Positions 11,665 through 23,219 of a stretch of DNA of 64,000 bases are shown here, one piece after another. A model generated the notes under the pieces. The model did not search any database, was not told the DNA's origin, and worked only from the letters and a program-made list of their open reading frames with translations. The DNA comes from Portulaca oleracea (Eukaryota > Streptophyta > Magnoliopsida > Caryophyllales > Portulacaceae), in assembly GCA_029582165.1 (NCBI GenBank), contig CM055870.1, positions 6,629,832-6,693,831 of the forward strand, in the 5' to 3' direction. A program made the translations under genes and the position numbers. Position 1 is the first letter of the stretch; each line of letters starts with the position of its first letter.

Positions 11665-11896
11665 CTCCATCCGTCTTTTTTATATGTCATTTACGGTTTT
11701 TAGTACCAATCTTTAATCATAATTTCTAATATAAAATTTTAATAAAAAATTATAATATTATATTTTTTTAATAGTATTTTTCATTGCGAATCTAATGACA
11801 TCAATTTGTACGATGAATCATTCTACAAATTAAGATATTAACTGTGAAGTTTTTAACATAATTTCCTAGGCGACGTATAACTAAAAACGGAGGTAG
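11665..11896. mobile_element. Stowaway-like MITE
   Basis: Bounded by TA on both sides. The left end ctccatccgtcttttttata pairs with the right end aactaaaaacggaggtag. The interior is AT-rich with the AATCTAATG-type sequence shared by the neighbouring Stowaway elements. Non-coding. Confidence 0.75.
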
Positions 11897-11898
11897 TA

Positions 11899-12138
11899 TT
11901 AATTAACATTTTGTTAGCTGTCACGGTATCAAATGTTACTTATTGATTAATAATTTCTTATACAATATTTTATTAATAATTGTGATATTATATATTTAGG
12001 ATAGTATTATTCGTTACAAATCTAATGATAATAATTTTGCATAACAAATCATTGTATACATTGATAAATTTACGGTCAAAATTTTAAATTTTGATTGCAC
12101 AATTTTCAAAGACGACAATTAATATGGAACAGAGGGAG
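11899..12138. mobile_element. Stowaway-like MITE, abutting the previous one
   Basis: The right end gaacagagggag is followed by TA. The left end is eroded but carries ttttgttagctgtcacgg, which also occurs inverted in the element at 12792-13034. It lies directly against the preceding Stowaway element. Confidence 0.6.
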
Positions 12139-12791
12139 TATTCATTTTCCCCCTTTACTTTCCATAGGATGAAGCGGATGGTCATAATATTAAATATTGA
12201 AGCAGACCAATGGGAGTTTATATAGGTGTATATTCAGTAGGCAGCACTAATCACAGATCTTGATTTTACATCTAATGGTGTGTAGTCATAGATATTAGGG
12301 GGCATGATCATGAAATTTTATTTTTATTTTATTTATCAAATCTGAAATTTGGAATACAATCCTATTACTAGGCTAGAAAATGCAATTAAAGACAGAAAAA
12401 TACATAATACAGTTATATTACATGGAGTGATACTTCATTGAGACTTAAACTAAGACTTAAATTAGCCATATTAATATTTATGGTACAGGTGCAACATGAA
12501 TTCATCTTAGCATTCAGCTCAGTTTATAACAACAGTATTGCTAACTTTTTACTAGGTGATGGATGTCCAAATATATGGCAAGATATTTAGTTATTTACAC
12601 AATGTAGTTGCCAAGATATTTACTCAAACATGAAGAAGAATGAATAAATCCAGCTAAGTACAAAGTCTGTATGTAGAACTGTAGAAGTATTCTCAAATCT
12701 CAATCCCTAGAAGTCCTTCACATGCCAGGTTTGTAGCTCGGTTATTAATCCTAATAACGCAAAACAACATGTTCGTTAATTAATAATTATA
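12139..12791. other. Intergenic DNA, no gene seen
   Basis: AT-rich sequence between Stowaway elements. No ORF with recognisable domains and no clear repeat ends. Confidence 0.4.
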
Positions 12792-13034
12792 CCTCGGTCC
12801 GTTCCATATTATTTGTCTTCTTTGAAAATTGCATAGTAAATTTTTTTTAAAAAAATAACCATAAATTTCTCAATATATACAATGATTTGTTGAATAAAAA
12901 ATAATTACCATTACGTTCGTAACGAAAAATATTATCCTAAGAATATATCATTGTAATTGTTGATAAGATATTATATAAGAAATTAAAGACCGTGACAGCT
13001 AACAAAAGGATAAATAATATAGAACTGGATGGAT
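12792..13034. mobile_element. Stowaway-like MITE
   Basis: The left end cctcggtccgttccatatta follows TA. The right end reads tatagaactggatgg. The interior is homologous, in inverted orientation, to the element at 11899-12138 (shared gctgtcacgg and caatgatttgttga-like blocks). Confidence 0.7.
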
Positions 13035-13438
13035 TATAAATTAAGCAATAAACTCCCAAAGTCTAGAAAAGCCTTTTGCGTGCGAATATTCCGATTTTCT
13101 CTCCCAAATGTGTAGTATTATAAAGATTTACATGGGTATGTGAACCCTTGTTTTGTTTAACTATAAAACCATTCAAGTAATGCCACTCCTTTACCATGTA
13201 GCTCCTTGCATGTGGTCTAGCTTGTCTTTGAATAATCTTAACCATTTTCAATGTTATGTAATCCATTCAATCAGTAATGTTTTAATTTGTTATATGTAGG
13301 GTTGTTTGACCAAGAAAGTTTATATGATAGAATTTGATATATAAGCATCGATAACTGGGATAATTGAAATATACTAGACATTTTGCATCATAAGTTGCGT
13401 GAAATATAATAAAAATTTGGACTCTTACTATTGGAGTA

Positions 13439-13439
<1 letters not shown>
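13035..13439. other. Intergenic DNA, no gene seen
   Basis: A 67-codon ORF at 13063-13266 has no recognised domain. No repeat ends seen. Confidence 0.4.
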
Positions 13440-13471
<32 letters not shown>

Positions 13472-13522
13472 TAAATCAAAGATAGGCTTCATAACTCCAA
13501 TATCAAGTCAATTGTGAATTGT

Positions 13523-13569
<47 letters not shown>
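13440..13569. repeat. Inverted pair of TAA / TTA microsatellites
   Basis: A (TAA)n run at about 13441-13469 and a (TTA)n run at about 13528-13569 are separated by about 58 bp of ordinary sequence. They are complementary and could form a hairpin. Confidence 0.85.
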
Positions 13570-13570
<1 letters not shown>

Positions 13571-15489
13571 GGGGCGAAGCTAGACCTGGAGTTAAGGGGG
13601 GCAAATGGCTTTAATTATTTTTATGAATCCTTCTTTTTGCGGCATTGTAGTTGATTAACTTTAATGGACATTCCTTAAAAAAGTTATTTCTTCTGTGAGA
13701 AGTTACATGACGCTCATAATTGAATATAAACAAACAATGGAATAGTAAAAAGAAAAATAGGGAAAAAAAAACGCAGTGAAAAGACAAAACATGAATTGTT
13801 AGAAACAAATCAACAATGGACATGGGAGGCAGCTATAGTAACAGATGAGAAAAAGCTAAACCAAGGAATTGTGCTCGGACATCTTCTAACAAATGGACAT
13901 CACTCTATTATCATTCAAACAAATGTAAATTAAATCGTCATGTACGTACTTAAACTGCATCATCATAAATAAGTGCAGTAGTACTGAGGTCATCCGCAAT
14001 TGTAAGTTTTAATTCGACTCACTGTTGACATGGCATGAAATGAGAATAAAATGAAGTTGTGTAGGACATTTTAGTGCTGCGAATAAGACTCGTCTAGCGA
14101 GAATTTCGCCGTTAGTAGTTTAAAAGCGAGTTTAGCACACTAATATTTTAATCATTTTTTTTCTCTCTCCTCATCCACATCATTTTTTATCAATATAACC
14201 AAATTAATTATATTAATTATTAAGTAGGACCCACTTACTTTTTTAATTAATATGAGTTAAACACATGCTTATCATTTTGGTGCATTCCTTTCTTTTGTCT
14301 TCTTCAAGGCCCTCACCACTATACCTCTTCGTCATCAACAATATAAAGCTTAGAGTTTTACCCATCATAGCATATCTATAGACTTCCTAATCCAAGTTAG
14401 TTTAGAGACTCTCACCAGAACATTTTAAATTATCAATCTTGATCATATCAGACCATCTTTTCGATTGAATTTACGATGATCACCACTCATTTTTCTTGAT
14501 ATCACAATGGATAGAACTCCTTAGAGGTATGACTTTGCACGTCACTCGTCTAATCAAGTGTCATTTAATTAAGTTTTAACAATTCGTTTTTCTTTTTCTT
14601 TTGTCTAGGCAATTGATTTCATTCTCTCCGTAGAAAATGATATGTCATATTCATTCTCTTTTTACAATAGAAATATTGTTATCTCTCAACATATCTCTTT
14701 CACCTTTTTCATGATATATAACTATTTCAATCAGTCCAATTAATTAGTTTTGATATTCTATGTTATGATATAAGTTAACCTCATTAATATCTACAACTTG
14801 TATATAACCATCACTCTCAAAGATGGCAGATGTACTTTATGGTCTTATGTTGATATTAGTGCCCTACTTTGATAAACAATCCTAATAAGAATTGTTTAAT
14901 TAGATTGAAAGTGCATAATGATGGTGTTAGAAGAAGCATCTCTAGGTGTTATGTAATGAGTACTTTTTCCTAGAGTTTCTCGATCACTTGCATATCATAT
15001 CATATCACATTGCCTTTGTCATCTTCTCGTTGGCAACAAACATGGGATGAATAACACCCAAAATTACACAAATCCATGCTTAAAGTTAATAAGCTAATAC
15101 TACCAACATGCATAGGGAAACTCATTTTTTGCCTTGTTTGAATTACATTGTTATTATGGGGGTTGGAGTCAAAAGAGCTGTAATCTTTGGTGCTAATGCT
15201 ATATTACGTGGACTCCAATGCTTTAGCCCTAATTAAAATACTCAAATTCATAACTAACTTGTGTGTTACTTTGTTGGAATTTGATCCACATGGTTGCCGT
15301 GACCAATCTTAATTCAAATTACTATGTAAACATTGTGAACTTCTAGCATTGGAATAACGCCATTCTTCCGGGGTATCCACATGGCATGGGGTATTAACCA
15401 CATTTTTTTTATTATAATAAGGTCCAAATCCGAATATTTAGGTGTGATTTTTTCACATAATTTCTAATCACATTATGGACAATGAGTTT
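13570..15489. other. Intergenic DNA, no intact gene seen
   Basis: The sequence aggggcgaagctagacc at 13570 resembles one terminus of a hAT-like element, but no matching end was found. The remainder is AT-rich and lacks recognisable coding or repeat structure. Confidence 0.35.
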
Positions 15490-16395
15490 TATTTTACTTG
15501 TTAAACATTTTCGGTTTGTATCTGATGCTTATATTCCTCAAAAATTGGGTAAGAATGGGAAGAAGTCGGTTTTGTTCGCTTTAATGATAAGAAAACGGGT
15601 TTGAATGATATTTGATGCCTTAATGTTAGGTGTTTTAATGGCTCTTTGTTAGTTGTCTCGTGGGCTAAATTTAATAAGAAGCAGAGCTCTAGTTTTGTCA
15701 AGTGGATTTGGGTCCCTAAAACCAAACAGAGCAGGTTGTCTCATTCTCTTTTGATTAATCAAAGGGTTGACTCAATTGTTGTTGTTGATTCTGAGTGAAC
15801 TGTTTCAAACCCCGTTTGTGCAAAATTGGCTCATTCGTTAGTTTGTGTTGATGCTCTTGATTCTCATGGTTGTGATTCTCGTCTTCCTTGGTTATACAAG
15901 GACGTGCTTTGTGATCATGCTATTGATGATAGTGAGGACACAATGTCGATTTTATGTCTGATGTTTCTCTTAATCTTGAGGATTCTGTTATGGTGCTTTC
16001 AAAGACCGGTGCTAGGAGTAAAATTAAAGGAGAGGTAAGGCCGTGTTGAAATCGAAATGGAGGTTGGGCTTGGAGGCTTATCGGAAGAATAAGCCGTATG
16101 TTGTTGAAGCAACGAGGAAGATGATGGATCCAAAGATTCTTGAAGCAATTCTTGTTCGAAAGAGGGCTTTGATGAGAGGGGCCTGTGGGTTAAAGGTTTT
16201 ACCATCCAAGAAAAGTGATTTGCTTTTTGGGTGGTTTCATTGCTGTTTGTAGCTGTCTTTTCTGGTTTTCTTGTCGTCTATTTCTTCCAGCTGTTGCAGT
16301 TTATTTTTTGTTTTGTTCCTGCTGTTTTTGCTGTTTTGCAGATATTTTGTAGCATCTTTGATGCTTTATAGGATTTTTGACTTCCGACTATCAAA
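15490..16395 (+). pseudogene. L1-type LINE ORF1 remnant with RRM-like segment and 3' tail
   Basis: Translation near 15515-15600 gives DAYIPQKLGKNGKKS and then, after a frame change, GFVRFNDKKTG. This is the RNP1 region of the RRM found in plant L1 ORF1 proteins. Later segments such as SLLVVSWAKFNKKQSSSFVK follow in broken frames. The end is a T-rich 3' UTR and an A-run at about 16394. The internal stops and shifts rule out a functional ORF1. No ORF2 lies beside it. Confidence 0.55.
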
Positions 16396-16821
16396 AAAAA
16401 AAGTCGAGTTTAATTTAGGTTTCTTTCCACATATTTAACATCAATGACAAGAACACGAACACGAACACAACCAAACACAGACTTATTTGACATCCCTACA
16501 TATATACCATCTTGATATTTCAAGCTTCCACTCAATATTCAAAACTTGATGTAAGCGAAAAGTTTTCCATATTTGAAAATTTTGACTTTATAAGGTTAAT
16601 GAATATATTCATCGTGAAATATTAATCGCTTTATGTCTTGTTCTTTCAAAGGGTATGTAGAAGTTGTGCATGTAAAATTGGGTCGTTTGAGTAATTAGCT
16701 TATGTAATGGGTAGAAGTATATAATGAGTTGTTCTATTAATTGAAACAAAAATATAAATAACTTATGTAGAACTAGGCAAAAATAGATTTTTAAAAAAAA
16801 CCAGTTCATATAGTTCATCCT
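16396..16821. other. Intergenic DNA, no gene seen
   Basis: AT-rich, with no recognised coding or repeat ends. Confidence 0.4.
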
Positions 16822-16994
16822 CAGTGGCGGATACCCATAGAGAGTGAGGGTGGCCATGGCCACCCCTAATCCCAAAAAATTTGTAAAATTTAATATAATT
16901 TTGGATAAAAAAAATATCAACTATATATTTGTCAAATGAGTACGTGTAATTGTGTATTGGACACCTCTGATTCAAAAGGCTAGATCCGCCACTG
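16822..16994. mobile_element. hAT-like MITE with perfect 8-bp target duplication
   Basis: Ends cagtggcggat and gatccgccactg form a terminal inverted repeat. TTCATCCT lies on both sides (16814-16821 and 16995-17002), an exact 8-bp duplication diagnostic of hAT transposons. It is 173 bp long and non-coding. The inner palindrome ggtggccatggccacc is shared with the element at 33517-33690. Confidence 0.9.
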
Positions 16995-17002
16995 TTCATC
17001 CT

Positions 17003-17314
17003 TACATAGAACCGAACCTTATTCCTAACCACGTTTTGATGATGGTCACCCTAGAAATAGGACTACCACAATAAGATATCCTTCAAATACTACTACATGA
17101 GCCACCCAAACGTACATGATCGATCTACTTTAAAATGTAAAACGAATCATGGATTTGAAATATGCTAAAAAGAAAGTCGTGTTGCATCCGAGTATAACTG
17201 TAGTCAAGAACTCATGATCAAGATATAGTGATTCTGGTTTTTTATGATAGTAGTAGTAGCAGCAGACATCACGTAATATTTTGAAAATACATAGATGGTG
17301 AAACAGTCAACTAA
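17003..17314. other. Intergenic DNA, no gene seen
   Basis: No recognisable feature apart from a short AGT/AGC run near 17247. Confidence 0.4.
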
Positions 17315-17581
17315 GGTCCCGTTCTTTTATGCAGCAGGTTGCAGTGCGGTATCACACCGCACCACACTTTTCAATTTTTCACCACACTTCACCACCATAC
17401 CATCATTACCAATATATCTTTCATTTTTCCCTCCTCCTCACTTTTCTCGTCTACTTTTAACATTTTCTCTCTTAGTTTACCCCACCTATCACAACTTTTA
17501 CCACAACTCACGGCACTTTTTCAAATTTTATCGTACCGCACCATTATCACGTCACAACCAACCGTATAAAGGAATGAGACC
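17315..17581 (+). mobile_element. Tourist-like MITE (family T), copy 3
   Basis: Starts ggtcccgttcttttatgcag and ends ccgtataaaggaatgagacc. TAA lies on both sides (17312-17314 and 17582-17584), the 3-bp duplication typical of PIF/Harbinger-derived Tourist elements. The interior is rich in ACCACA. An ORF across it (17295-17732) is a by-product. Confidence 0.82.
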
Positions 17582-18169
17582 TAAATATATGTCTACCATC
17601 TACGCCCTACGTTCCACTAGGCAAGCTTGGGAACTTAGTTGCAAATACCAAAGAGATTGGGGTGTTGTTGGGAACTTAATTACATTTCCAAAGGAGAGAT
17701 ATGATATGATATCAATATATCATAATGAATAAAAGGCCTAGAGAGAGAAAGTGGGGATTAATTAAATTGTGTGCCTAATTAAATAAATAAAATAATTAAT
17801 AAAACCAATGCATTGGAATCGTGGATATGAAGGAAGCTATAGATTTAGGTAAGCTATGTAAATGTAGGGAGATAGCCAGGACAAAAGGAGCACAAGCATG
17901 GTTGGCCTCCTTGAAGACATGAAATCCTTTTTCATTTGTTTACGTTAATCAAGGAATTAACCAAAGTTGTTGATATGACTATGACACATATATTGACATG
18001 CCTTTTCAACTTAAAACTAATAACAATGCATGCCTCTCTTCTCTTCTTTGATTGTTTAATTTCTTCCATGCATTATGCCCTATGCCTTGCCTATGTCTAT
18101 GGTCTATGCCCATGCATTGGTAGTTGACACCGCCCACCCACCCATTTCAACTCATTTGGACTTAACCAA
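17582..18169. other. Intergenic DNA, no gene seen
   Basis: AT-rich; a short run of imperfect TATGCC repeats occurs at 18070-18115. No gene recognised. Confidence 0.4.
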
Positions 18170-18380
18170 GGCTTTTTTTCTTTGGTTAAGTTATTTTTAA
18201 GTTTAAATGGATAAGTTTAGATGAGTTGGGATAAGTTAAGATAAGCAATAATATTTTTTTGAGGGGGGAACTGTGTTTTTAGAATGAATCCTTTTTTGGG
18301 GAATTGTATTAGGTTTTGATAAGTTACGATAAATTATGATAGGTTGGGAGAGTTATATCCGGCTTAACCAAAGAACAAGG
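18170..18380. mobile_element. Tourist-like MITE (different family)
   Basis: The left end aggctttttttctttggtta pairs with the right end taaccaaagaacaagg. The interior has AAGTTTAAATGG- and GATAAGTT-type repeats. About 210 bp, non-coding. Boundaries are approximate. Confidence 0.5.
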
Positions 18381-18782
18381 TATATCCTGAATTTATCATA
18401 TCTTCAAGGAAAATTGAAAAAAATAATCTAAATTTTGGAGTATTGAAAAAAATAATTCGAACTTGCAACTTTGTCGTGGATGAATTGAACTTTAAGATAC
18501 GTTAAAGTTTCATGGATAATATCATCGCTACCACGTCATTTTCGGATGAGTCTAACTATGTTGTGTATGCTAAAAATAACATACATTAAAATTCAACTCA
18601 TCTATAATAAAGTTGTATGTTCGAATTATTTTCTTCCAATACCACAAAGTTTGGATTATTTTTTCCAATTTCCCTATCCTAATAGATGGAACTCAATTAT
18701 TAGGGTTTTCTTACGAATTTTAACATTGGTTGGATTGATTGAAGATTAAATTTGGATATAGTATTTTCTTTATTATATTGTT
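18381..18782. other. Intergenic DNA, no gene seen
   Basis: Contains near-complementary blocks around 18415-18470 and 18620-18670 (ggattattttttccaatttt type), so it may be an old inverted-repeat element. A similar block recurs at 28330-28395. Confidence 0.4.
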
Positions 18783-18785
18783 TAA

Positions 18786-19059
18786 GGTTCTGTTCTTTTA
18801 TGTGGTAGGTTGCGGTGCGGTATCATACCGCACTTTTTAAGTTCTATCACACTTCACCACACTTTACCACAATCATTATCAATATGTCTTTTTACTTTTC
18901 TCTCTATTCACTTTTATCCTTTACTTTTCACATTATCTCACAACTCTTTCCACAACTCACCACAACTCTTACCACGACTCATCACACTTCACTACACTTT
19001 AAATTTCATCACACCACACCATTATCACAATACACCAATTGTATAAAAAAAATGAAGCC
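18786..19059 (+). mobile_element. Tourist-like MITE (family T), copy 4
   Basis: Starts ggttctgttcttttatgtgg and ends caattgtataaaaaaaatg then aagcc. TAA flanks both sides (18783-18785 and 19060-19062). The interior is rich in CACCACA. Non-coding. Confidence 0.82.
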
Positions 19060-19092
19060 TAAATCGAACAATGTTTTGGTTGTAAATTAGCA

Positions 19093-19478
19093 GGGCCTTG
19101 TTCTTTGGTAAATTAACTAAGACGAAGGTCTGGCTCGTTTGTGTGGTTGGTTAATTATAGTTATGGTTAAACTTGGTAAAAGGCAGCTGGTGTACATGTG
19201 GTTAGATGTTATTTGTGATAAAAATGGTGGATGTGGTAAGTTGGCAGGTGGGTGCATGGAAAATAAAAGGTGAGGTAAGAGAATGATATATATGATGATT
19301 TTAACATGTTTTAGTAAGGTTTGTGAAAAATGTCAAGTAAGAGAGTGATATAATTATTTTAACATTTTTTAAAAGGCATGCGAGTAAGAAAAATGAAGTG
19401 AGAGAGTCGTGTGATTATTGTGGTTAGATGTTGTTATAGTTAGTTACTTTTTAATCCACCACACGAAAAAGACAGGGT
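19093..19478. mobile_element. Possible Tourist-like MITE, poorly conserved ends
   Basis: The left end gggccttgttctttgg and the right end acgaaaaagacagggtc are imperfect complements. The interior is GTTAG-rich. It sits between family T copies 4 and 5. The target duplication was not established. Confidence 0.4.
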
Positions 19479-19488
19479 CGAAGTTTAA

Positions 19489-19743
19489 GGCTTCGTTATT
19501 TTATGTGGTAGGTTGTGAAGCGGTACCACACCACACTACACTCTTTAATTTCTACCAGACTTCACCAAAATTTACCACAATCATTACTAATATAATTTTT
19601 TTATTTTTATTTCTCCTTACTTTTCTCCTCTATTTTTCACATTCCTACTTACTACAAATCACACCACACTTCACCACAGTTTTTCAAATTTCACCACACC
19701 ACACCATTACTACACCACACCAACCGTTTAAAACAACAGAGCC
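19489..19743 (+). mobile_element. Tourist-like MITE (family T), copy 5
   Basis: Starts ggcttcgttattttatgtgg after TAA and ends gtttaaaacaacagagcc. The right flank is TTG, so the duplication is mutated or lost. The interior shares ACCACACTTCACCA-type sequence with copies 3 and 4. Confidence 0.7.
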
Positions 19744-20340
19744 TTGATTGAGATCAAACTATCAAGAGTAAATAAGTTTTTTTAAACCTTTCTGCTCTGA
19801 GGTTCTCCAAACCCTAGATTCTTATATTAATCTCTAAATATTGAAAATTTCATGGCTAATTTAAGTGTTTCAAATAATTTTTTTAAGAATTTAGACCCAA
19901 ATAGGCCAATACTATAAAATAAACTTCCTTAAAAGAAATTTCTGATAATTTTAGGAGAAATCTTTGTGAAGATTCTACAAAGGCAACATTATTGTAAACA
20001 GTTACGTCTTATTCTGTTGTTTGACTTTGATATAAGAGAGGTGGAATCCAGTCTGATGCTGTACTTTTTTGGCACATCCTCCCCTCCCCACCAATCTACA
20101 GCTCAAATCTACGGCTCATGCTTTTCCACGTGATTATTATGTTCGTCACCTAAACATAAAACAATAATCAAAAAAATTAAATTAAAGTTGTACGACACCA
20201 TCAGAATGATGGACAACACTTGGATCTAATCCATTCCGTAAATAATCTCTACAACTCTTCGTGATTATTATGATACGACTACTAAGGACTTCAGCCAGTA
20301 AAGTGTATACCGACTGCATCACAGTGAATTGTTATTTGTT
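19744..20340. other. Intergenic DNA, no gene seen
   Basis: No coding or repeat structure recognised. Confidence 0.4.
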
Positions 20341-20341
20341 A

Positions 20342-20581
20342 CTCCCTCCGGGTTTTTTTTTATAATTGTCGTCCCGATTTTTGTGTCATCAACTTTGACA
20401 ATTAATTATTCGATTTATATAATGATTCATCATATAAAATTAATACTGTTAGATTTGTACTGAAGAATACTTTCGAAAAAGTATAAAATTTAAGTTTTTT
20501 TGATAAAATTTTATATGAAAATTTATTGAAGAAAAATAAACATTGAAAGCGTGAATGTTAGTTATTTAGAAACGGAGGGAG
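20342..20581. mobile_element. Stowaway-like MITE
   Basis: TA flanks on both sides. The left end ctccctccgggttttttt pairs with the right end atttagaaacggagggag. About 240 bp, AT-rich interior, non-coding. Confidence 0.85.
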
Positions 20582-20599
20582 TAATTGTTTTCAAGGCAG

Positions 20600-21190
20600 A
20601 GTTGTAACTAAACTGAGCCGGTTTGTATGATGTTTGGGTTCAACTCGATCAAAGCTCGGGCTCAGTTTGATCAAAGTTTGGCTCGGCTCAGCCAGGGTCT
20701 ATCAGGTCGAGCTTGAGTTTAGGGATGCTCAACTCGGGCTCGGCTCGATTAGGTTCGACTCAATTAGATTCATTATAAGTTATATTCTATGAATATTGGT
20801 AATTTTTATATTAATTTAAATATTTAAAATTTATTAGAGCATCATTTTGTTGTTTTTCCTTTATTTATTTATTTTTGTAAAGCTCCATATAGTAAGTGTT
20901 AATGTTTAATCTTTACTTGATTATATCCTTATTGCAATAAAAAAAAATGTTATTTTCTAGTTAAGCATAATATATATTTAGAGACTAATTTAATTTTTTA
21001 TTTGAATTTGGAGAGTTTCAAATTTAAAAAATAAAAAAATGCCAAGCCGAGCTGTATTAGCTTGCAAGCCTCGAATCTAGATATATGAACCGAGTCTAAG
21101 CTAGTTTCGAGCCGAGCTTTTCCTAACCGAGTTGAACCGAGCTGAGCCGAGGGAAGCTCAATTCGAACTCGACTCGTTTACACACCTATT
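20600..21190. repeat. Inverted element rich in GAGCTCGGCTC motifs
   Basis: Both ends carry many copies of CTCGGCTC / GAGCCGAGC motifs, in opposite orientation at the two ends. The middle is AT-rich. This pattern is common in dispersed plant non-autonomous DNA elements. Ends and target duplication could not be fixed. Confidence 0.5.
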
Positions 21191-21348
21191 TCAAGGTCAT
21201 CTTTAATGAATCCCATCCATGATTTACTCTTATTTACCTTTAACACTAGGGAAACTTTCACGGATGTGTTGTATCACAAGTCAACCTTGAGCTCTCCGCT
21301 CAATCTTATGTCAATTTAGGCCCTCTTTTATGCGGGTTGTATCATAGT

Positions 21349-21505
21349 TATTAAAATCTCGATTCTGATTTACGATCCTATGATTTTATGGTTTAAAATC
21401 GTCGATACGATTCTACTATTTACACACGATCCACAATCCTACATGGGCTAAATTTCGATCATATTTTCCCATAGTTTCGAGTTAAGATCTCGATTTTAAC
21501 AACCT
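21349..21505. mobile_element. Small inverted-repeat element (TTATTAAAATCTCGATT ends)
   Basis: The left end agttattaaaatctcgatt pairs with the right end gatctcgattttaacaacc. The interior contains repeated ACGATCC motifs. A relative lies at 28057-28225. Non-coding. Confidence 0.5.
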
Positions 21506-21507
21506 TA

Positions 21508-21776
21508 GGTTGTATGGACTGCAATTGGTGCAGTATAGTAAAATTGTGAAAAGTATGGTAAAATATGAAATGATATGGTAAAATTTATGGAAAAATGTAA
21601 TTGATATGGTAATTGATGAGAGATAATAGAAAAATAGTGGAAAAAAATGAGGAGAGAGAAAAGTGATGAGATATTTGAGTAATACTTGTGGTAAAGTAAG
21701 GTATGATATAATAAAGTGTGGAAAAATATTAAATAGTATGGTGAGTTGTGGTACTACACCATACAAAAGAACATGA
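21508..21776 (-). mobile_element. Tourist-like MITE (family T), copy 6, diverged
   Basis: Starts ggttgtatggactgc and ends ccatacaaaagaacatgac. The interior is GGTAAAAT/GTGGTAAAG-rich, the complement of the family interior. The diverged ends and lack of a clear duplication suggest an old insertion. It lies directly beside the preceding element. Confidence 0.55.
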
Positions 21777-22130
21777 CATTAAACATATAGAACATGCCAT
21801 TGAAGAGACCCCTAATACCTCATCCTTATATTTTACTCTATGATATCATCAAATATGCTTACATTACAAACTTTTGCACGTTACTTTATGATGTCAACCC
21901 TACAACAATAGGCAATGTTTGTAAGAAAATCTTGTTTTAATTTGGAGTTCTTTTAGGTTATTTGAAATAATAATTTGCAATTTAGTGTAGGTAAACTAAT
22001 TAAAGTGCAAATGTGTAATTAAATATAGTTGACTTCAATATATACAATTTGCATGTGAATATAATTAAGTATCAATAAATATTATTAAAATACAATTTAC
22101 TACAAATACAAATAGCCAAATATTCTACTA
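21777..22130. other. Intergenic DNA, no gene seen
   Basis: AT-rich, nothing recognised. Confidence 0.4.
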
Positions 22131-22334
22131 CCTCCATTTCAAAATATTTGTCCGTTGACTAAATTTTGACTGTTGATTACTCACAAATTATAATGAGTTA
22201 CAATATAAAATTACCGTCATTGTAATCTTTAGTAAATTATCTTTCTAGTGGTAGTGGTTTCATATTTTAATTCATTATAATTGGTAAATAATTAATAGTC
22301 AAAATTTAACGGACAAATATTTTGGGACGTAGGT
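22131..22334. mobile_element. Stowaway-like MITE
   Basis: The left end cctccatttcaaaatatttg follows TA, and the right end reads acaaatattttgggacgtagg. The inner sequences gtccgttgactaaattttga and tcaaaatttaacggac pair as well. About 205 bp, non-coding. Confidence 0.7.
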
Positions 22335-22658
22335 CCTAGAAATCTAGGAGAGAACTTGTTGGTGACGCAAAACCTAAATGAAGGGCCAGGGAGCTAAGGG
22401 GGTATTTGAGCCAATAGGAGAGGTTCCCGCGAAAGCAAGTCATTGGCTGGCTGTATGCAGTGTATACATACAGTTATATATATGCTCCATGAAAATATCC
22501 ATTTTGCATGATTGGGATTTGGGTTGGGAAGGACCAGCTTGGTATTTAACTCGTGATCCAATTCACACTTCATACATATATCTGGATTCTTTTGTTTGTC
22601 ATAATGTTGTCTTCAATTTAGCACGTATATTCTCTTCTGCTTTCATCAATTCACCACA
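22335..22658. other. Intergenic DNA, no recognised gene
   Basis: It includes most of an ORF (22378-22710) without recognisable domains. That ORF runs into the Mutator-like element that starts at 22668, so it is probably not a gene. Confidence 0.4.
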
Positions 22659-22667
22659 TATTATCTT

Positions 22668-23219
22668 GGAAAATTGGAATTTAATAAATCAAATTTTATG
22701 TCCATTTTGATCTAACAAACCAAATTTAAATTTTTGTTAATAATCAGATCTTAACATAATATTTTCTTAGTGAGCACTCCATGATTCTGATTCTTAGGAA
22801 AAATGACATGGAAGTTCTTTTGCTAACTGAAATGAACCTATTTGACATTAACAATGTGTTGGAAGAAAGACTCGAACAACTGTTATCTGAAATGAGAAGA
22901 ACGGGAAATGAATTACAAAGAATGAGGGATGAGAGTCAGAACTTTGAGCGTCTAGATGAAGAAAATGTGAGACACAGAACCAAGCTTGACAATGAGAAAA
23001 GGAAGAGAAAGTCATCTTCATTTTCCTTTTATTTTTTGCCTATAAAAACTCTACATCAGCAAAGAAAACATTCATGTCATTTTTCCGGTAACTGGAAATT
23101 GGTGGAGGTTCACTAAGAAAAATATTATGTTAAGTACAGTTTCTCATTAACAAAAAGTTAAGTTTGGTTTGTTAGATCAAAATGGACATAAAATTTTGTT
23201 TATTAGATTCCAATTTTCC
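22668..23219. mobile_element. Mutator-like element with perfect 9-bp target duplication
   Basis: TATTATCTT lies on both sides (22659-22667 and 23220-23228). The left end ggaaaattggaatttaata pairs with the right end tattagattccaattttcc. The terminal inverted repeats extend over about 110 bp each with high identity (both carry attttatgtccattttgatc, in opposite senses). The 552-bp element has no transposase, but the middle has an open reading frame described next, so it may have captured coding sequence (Pack-MULE type). Confidence 0.85.
22781..23116 (+). CDS. Small ORF with coiled-coil segment inside a Mutator-like element
   Basis: A 111-aa ORF. Residues about 25-77 are rich in Glu, Arg, Leu and Asn with heptad-like hydrophobic spacing (NVLEERLEQLLSEMRRTGNE then ELQRMRDESQNFERLDEENV), consistent with a coiled coil. 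The N- and C-terminal parts overlap or approach the inverted repeats and are probably not original coding sequence. No family recognised. It could be a captured exon of a host coiled-coil gene. Expression is unknown. Confidence 0.3.
   Translation: MILILRKNDMEVLLLTEMNLFDINNVLEERLEQLLSEMRRTGNELQRMRDESQNFERLDEENVRHRTKLDNEKRKRKSSSFSFYFLPIKTLHQQRKHSCHFSGNWKLVEVH

Noticed and set aside
17295..17732. 145-aa ORF
   Set aside because: It is mostly the ACCACA-rich interior of a Tourist-like element and has no domain.
20600..21190. Possible coding region suggested by GC-richer ends
   Set aside because: The GC content comes from repeated GAGCCGAGC motifs in inverted orientation; all frames are interrupted.
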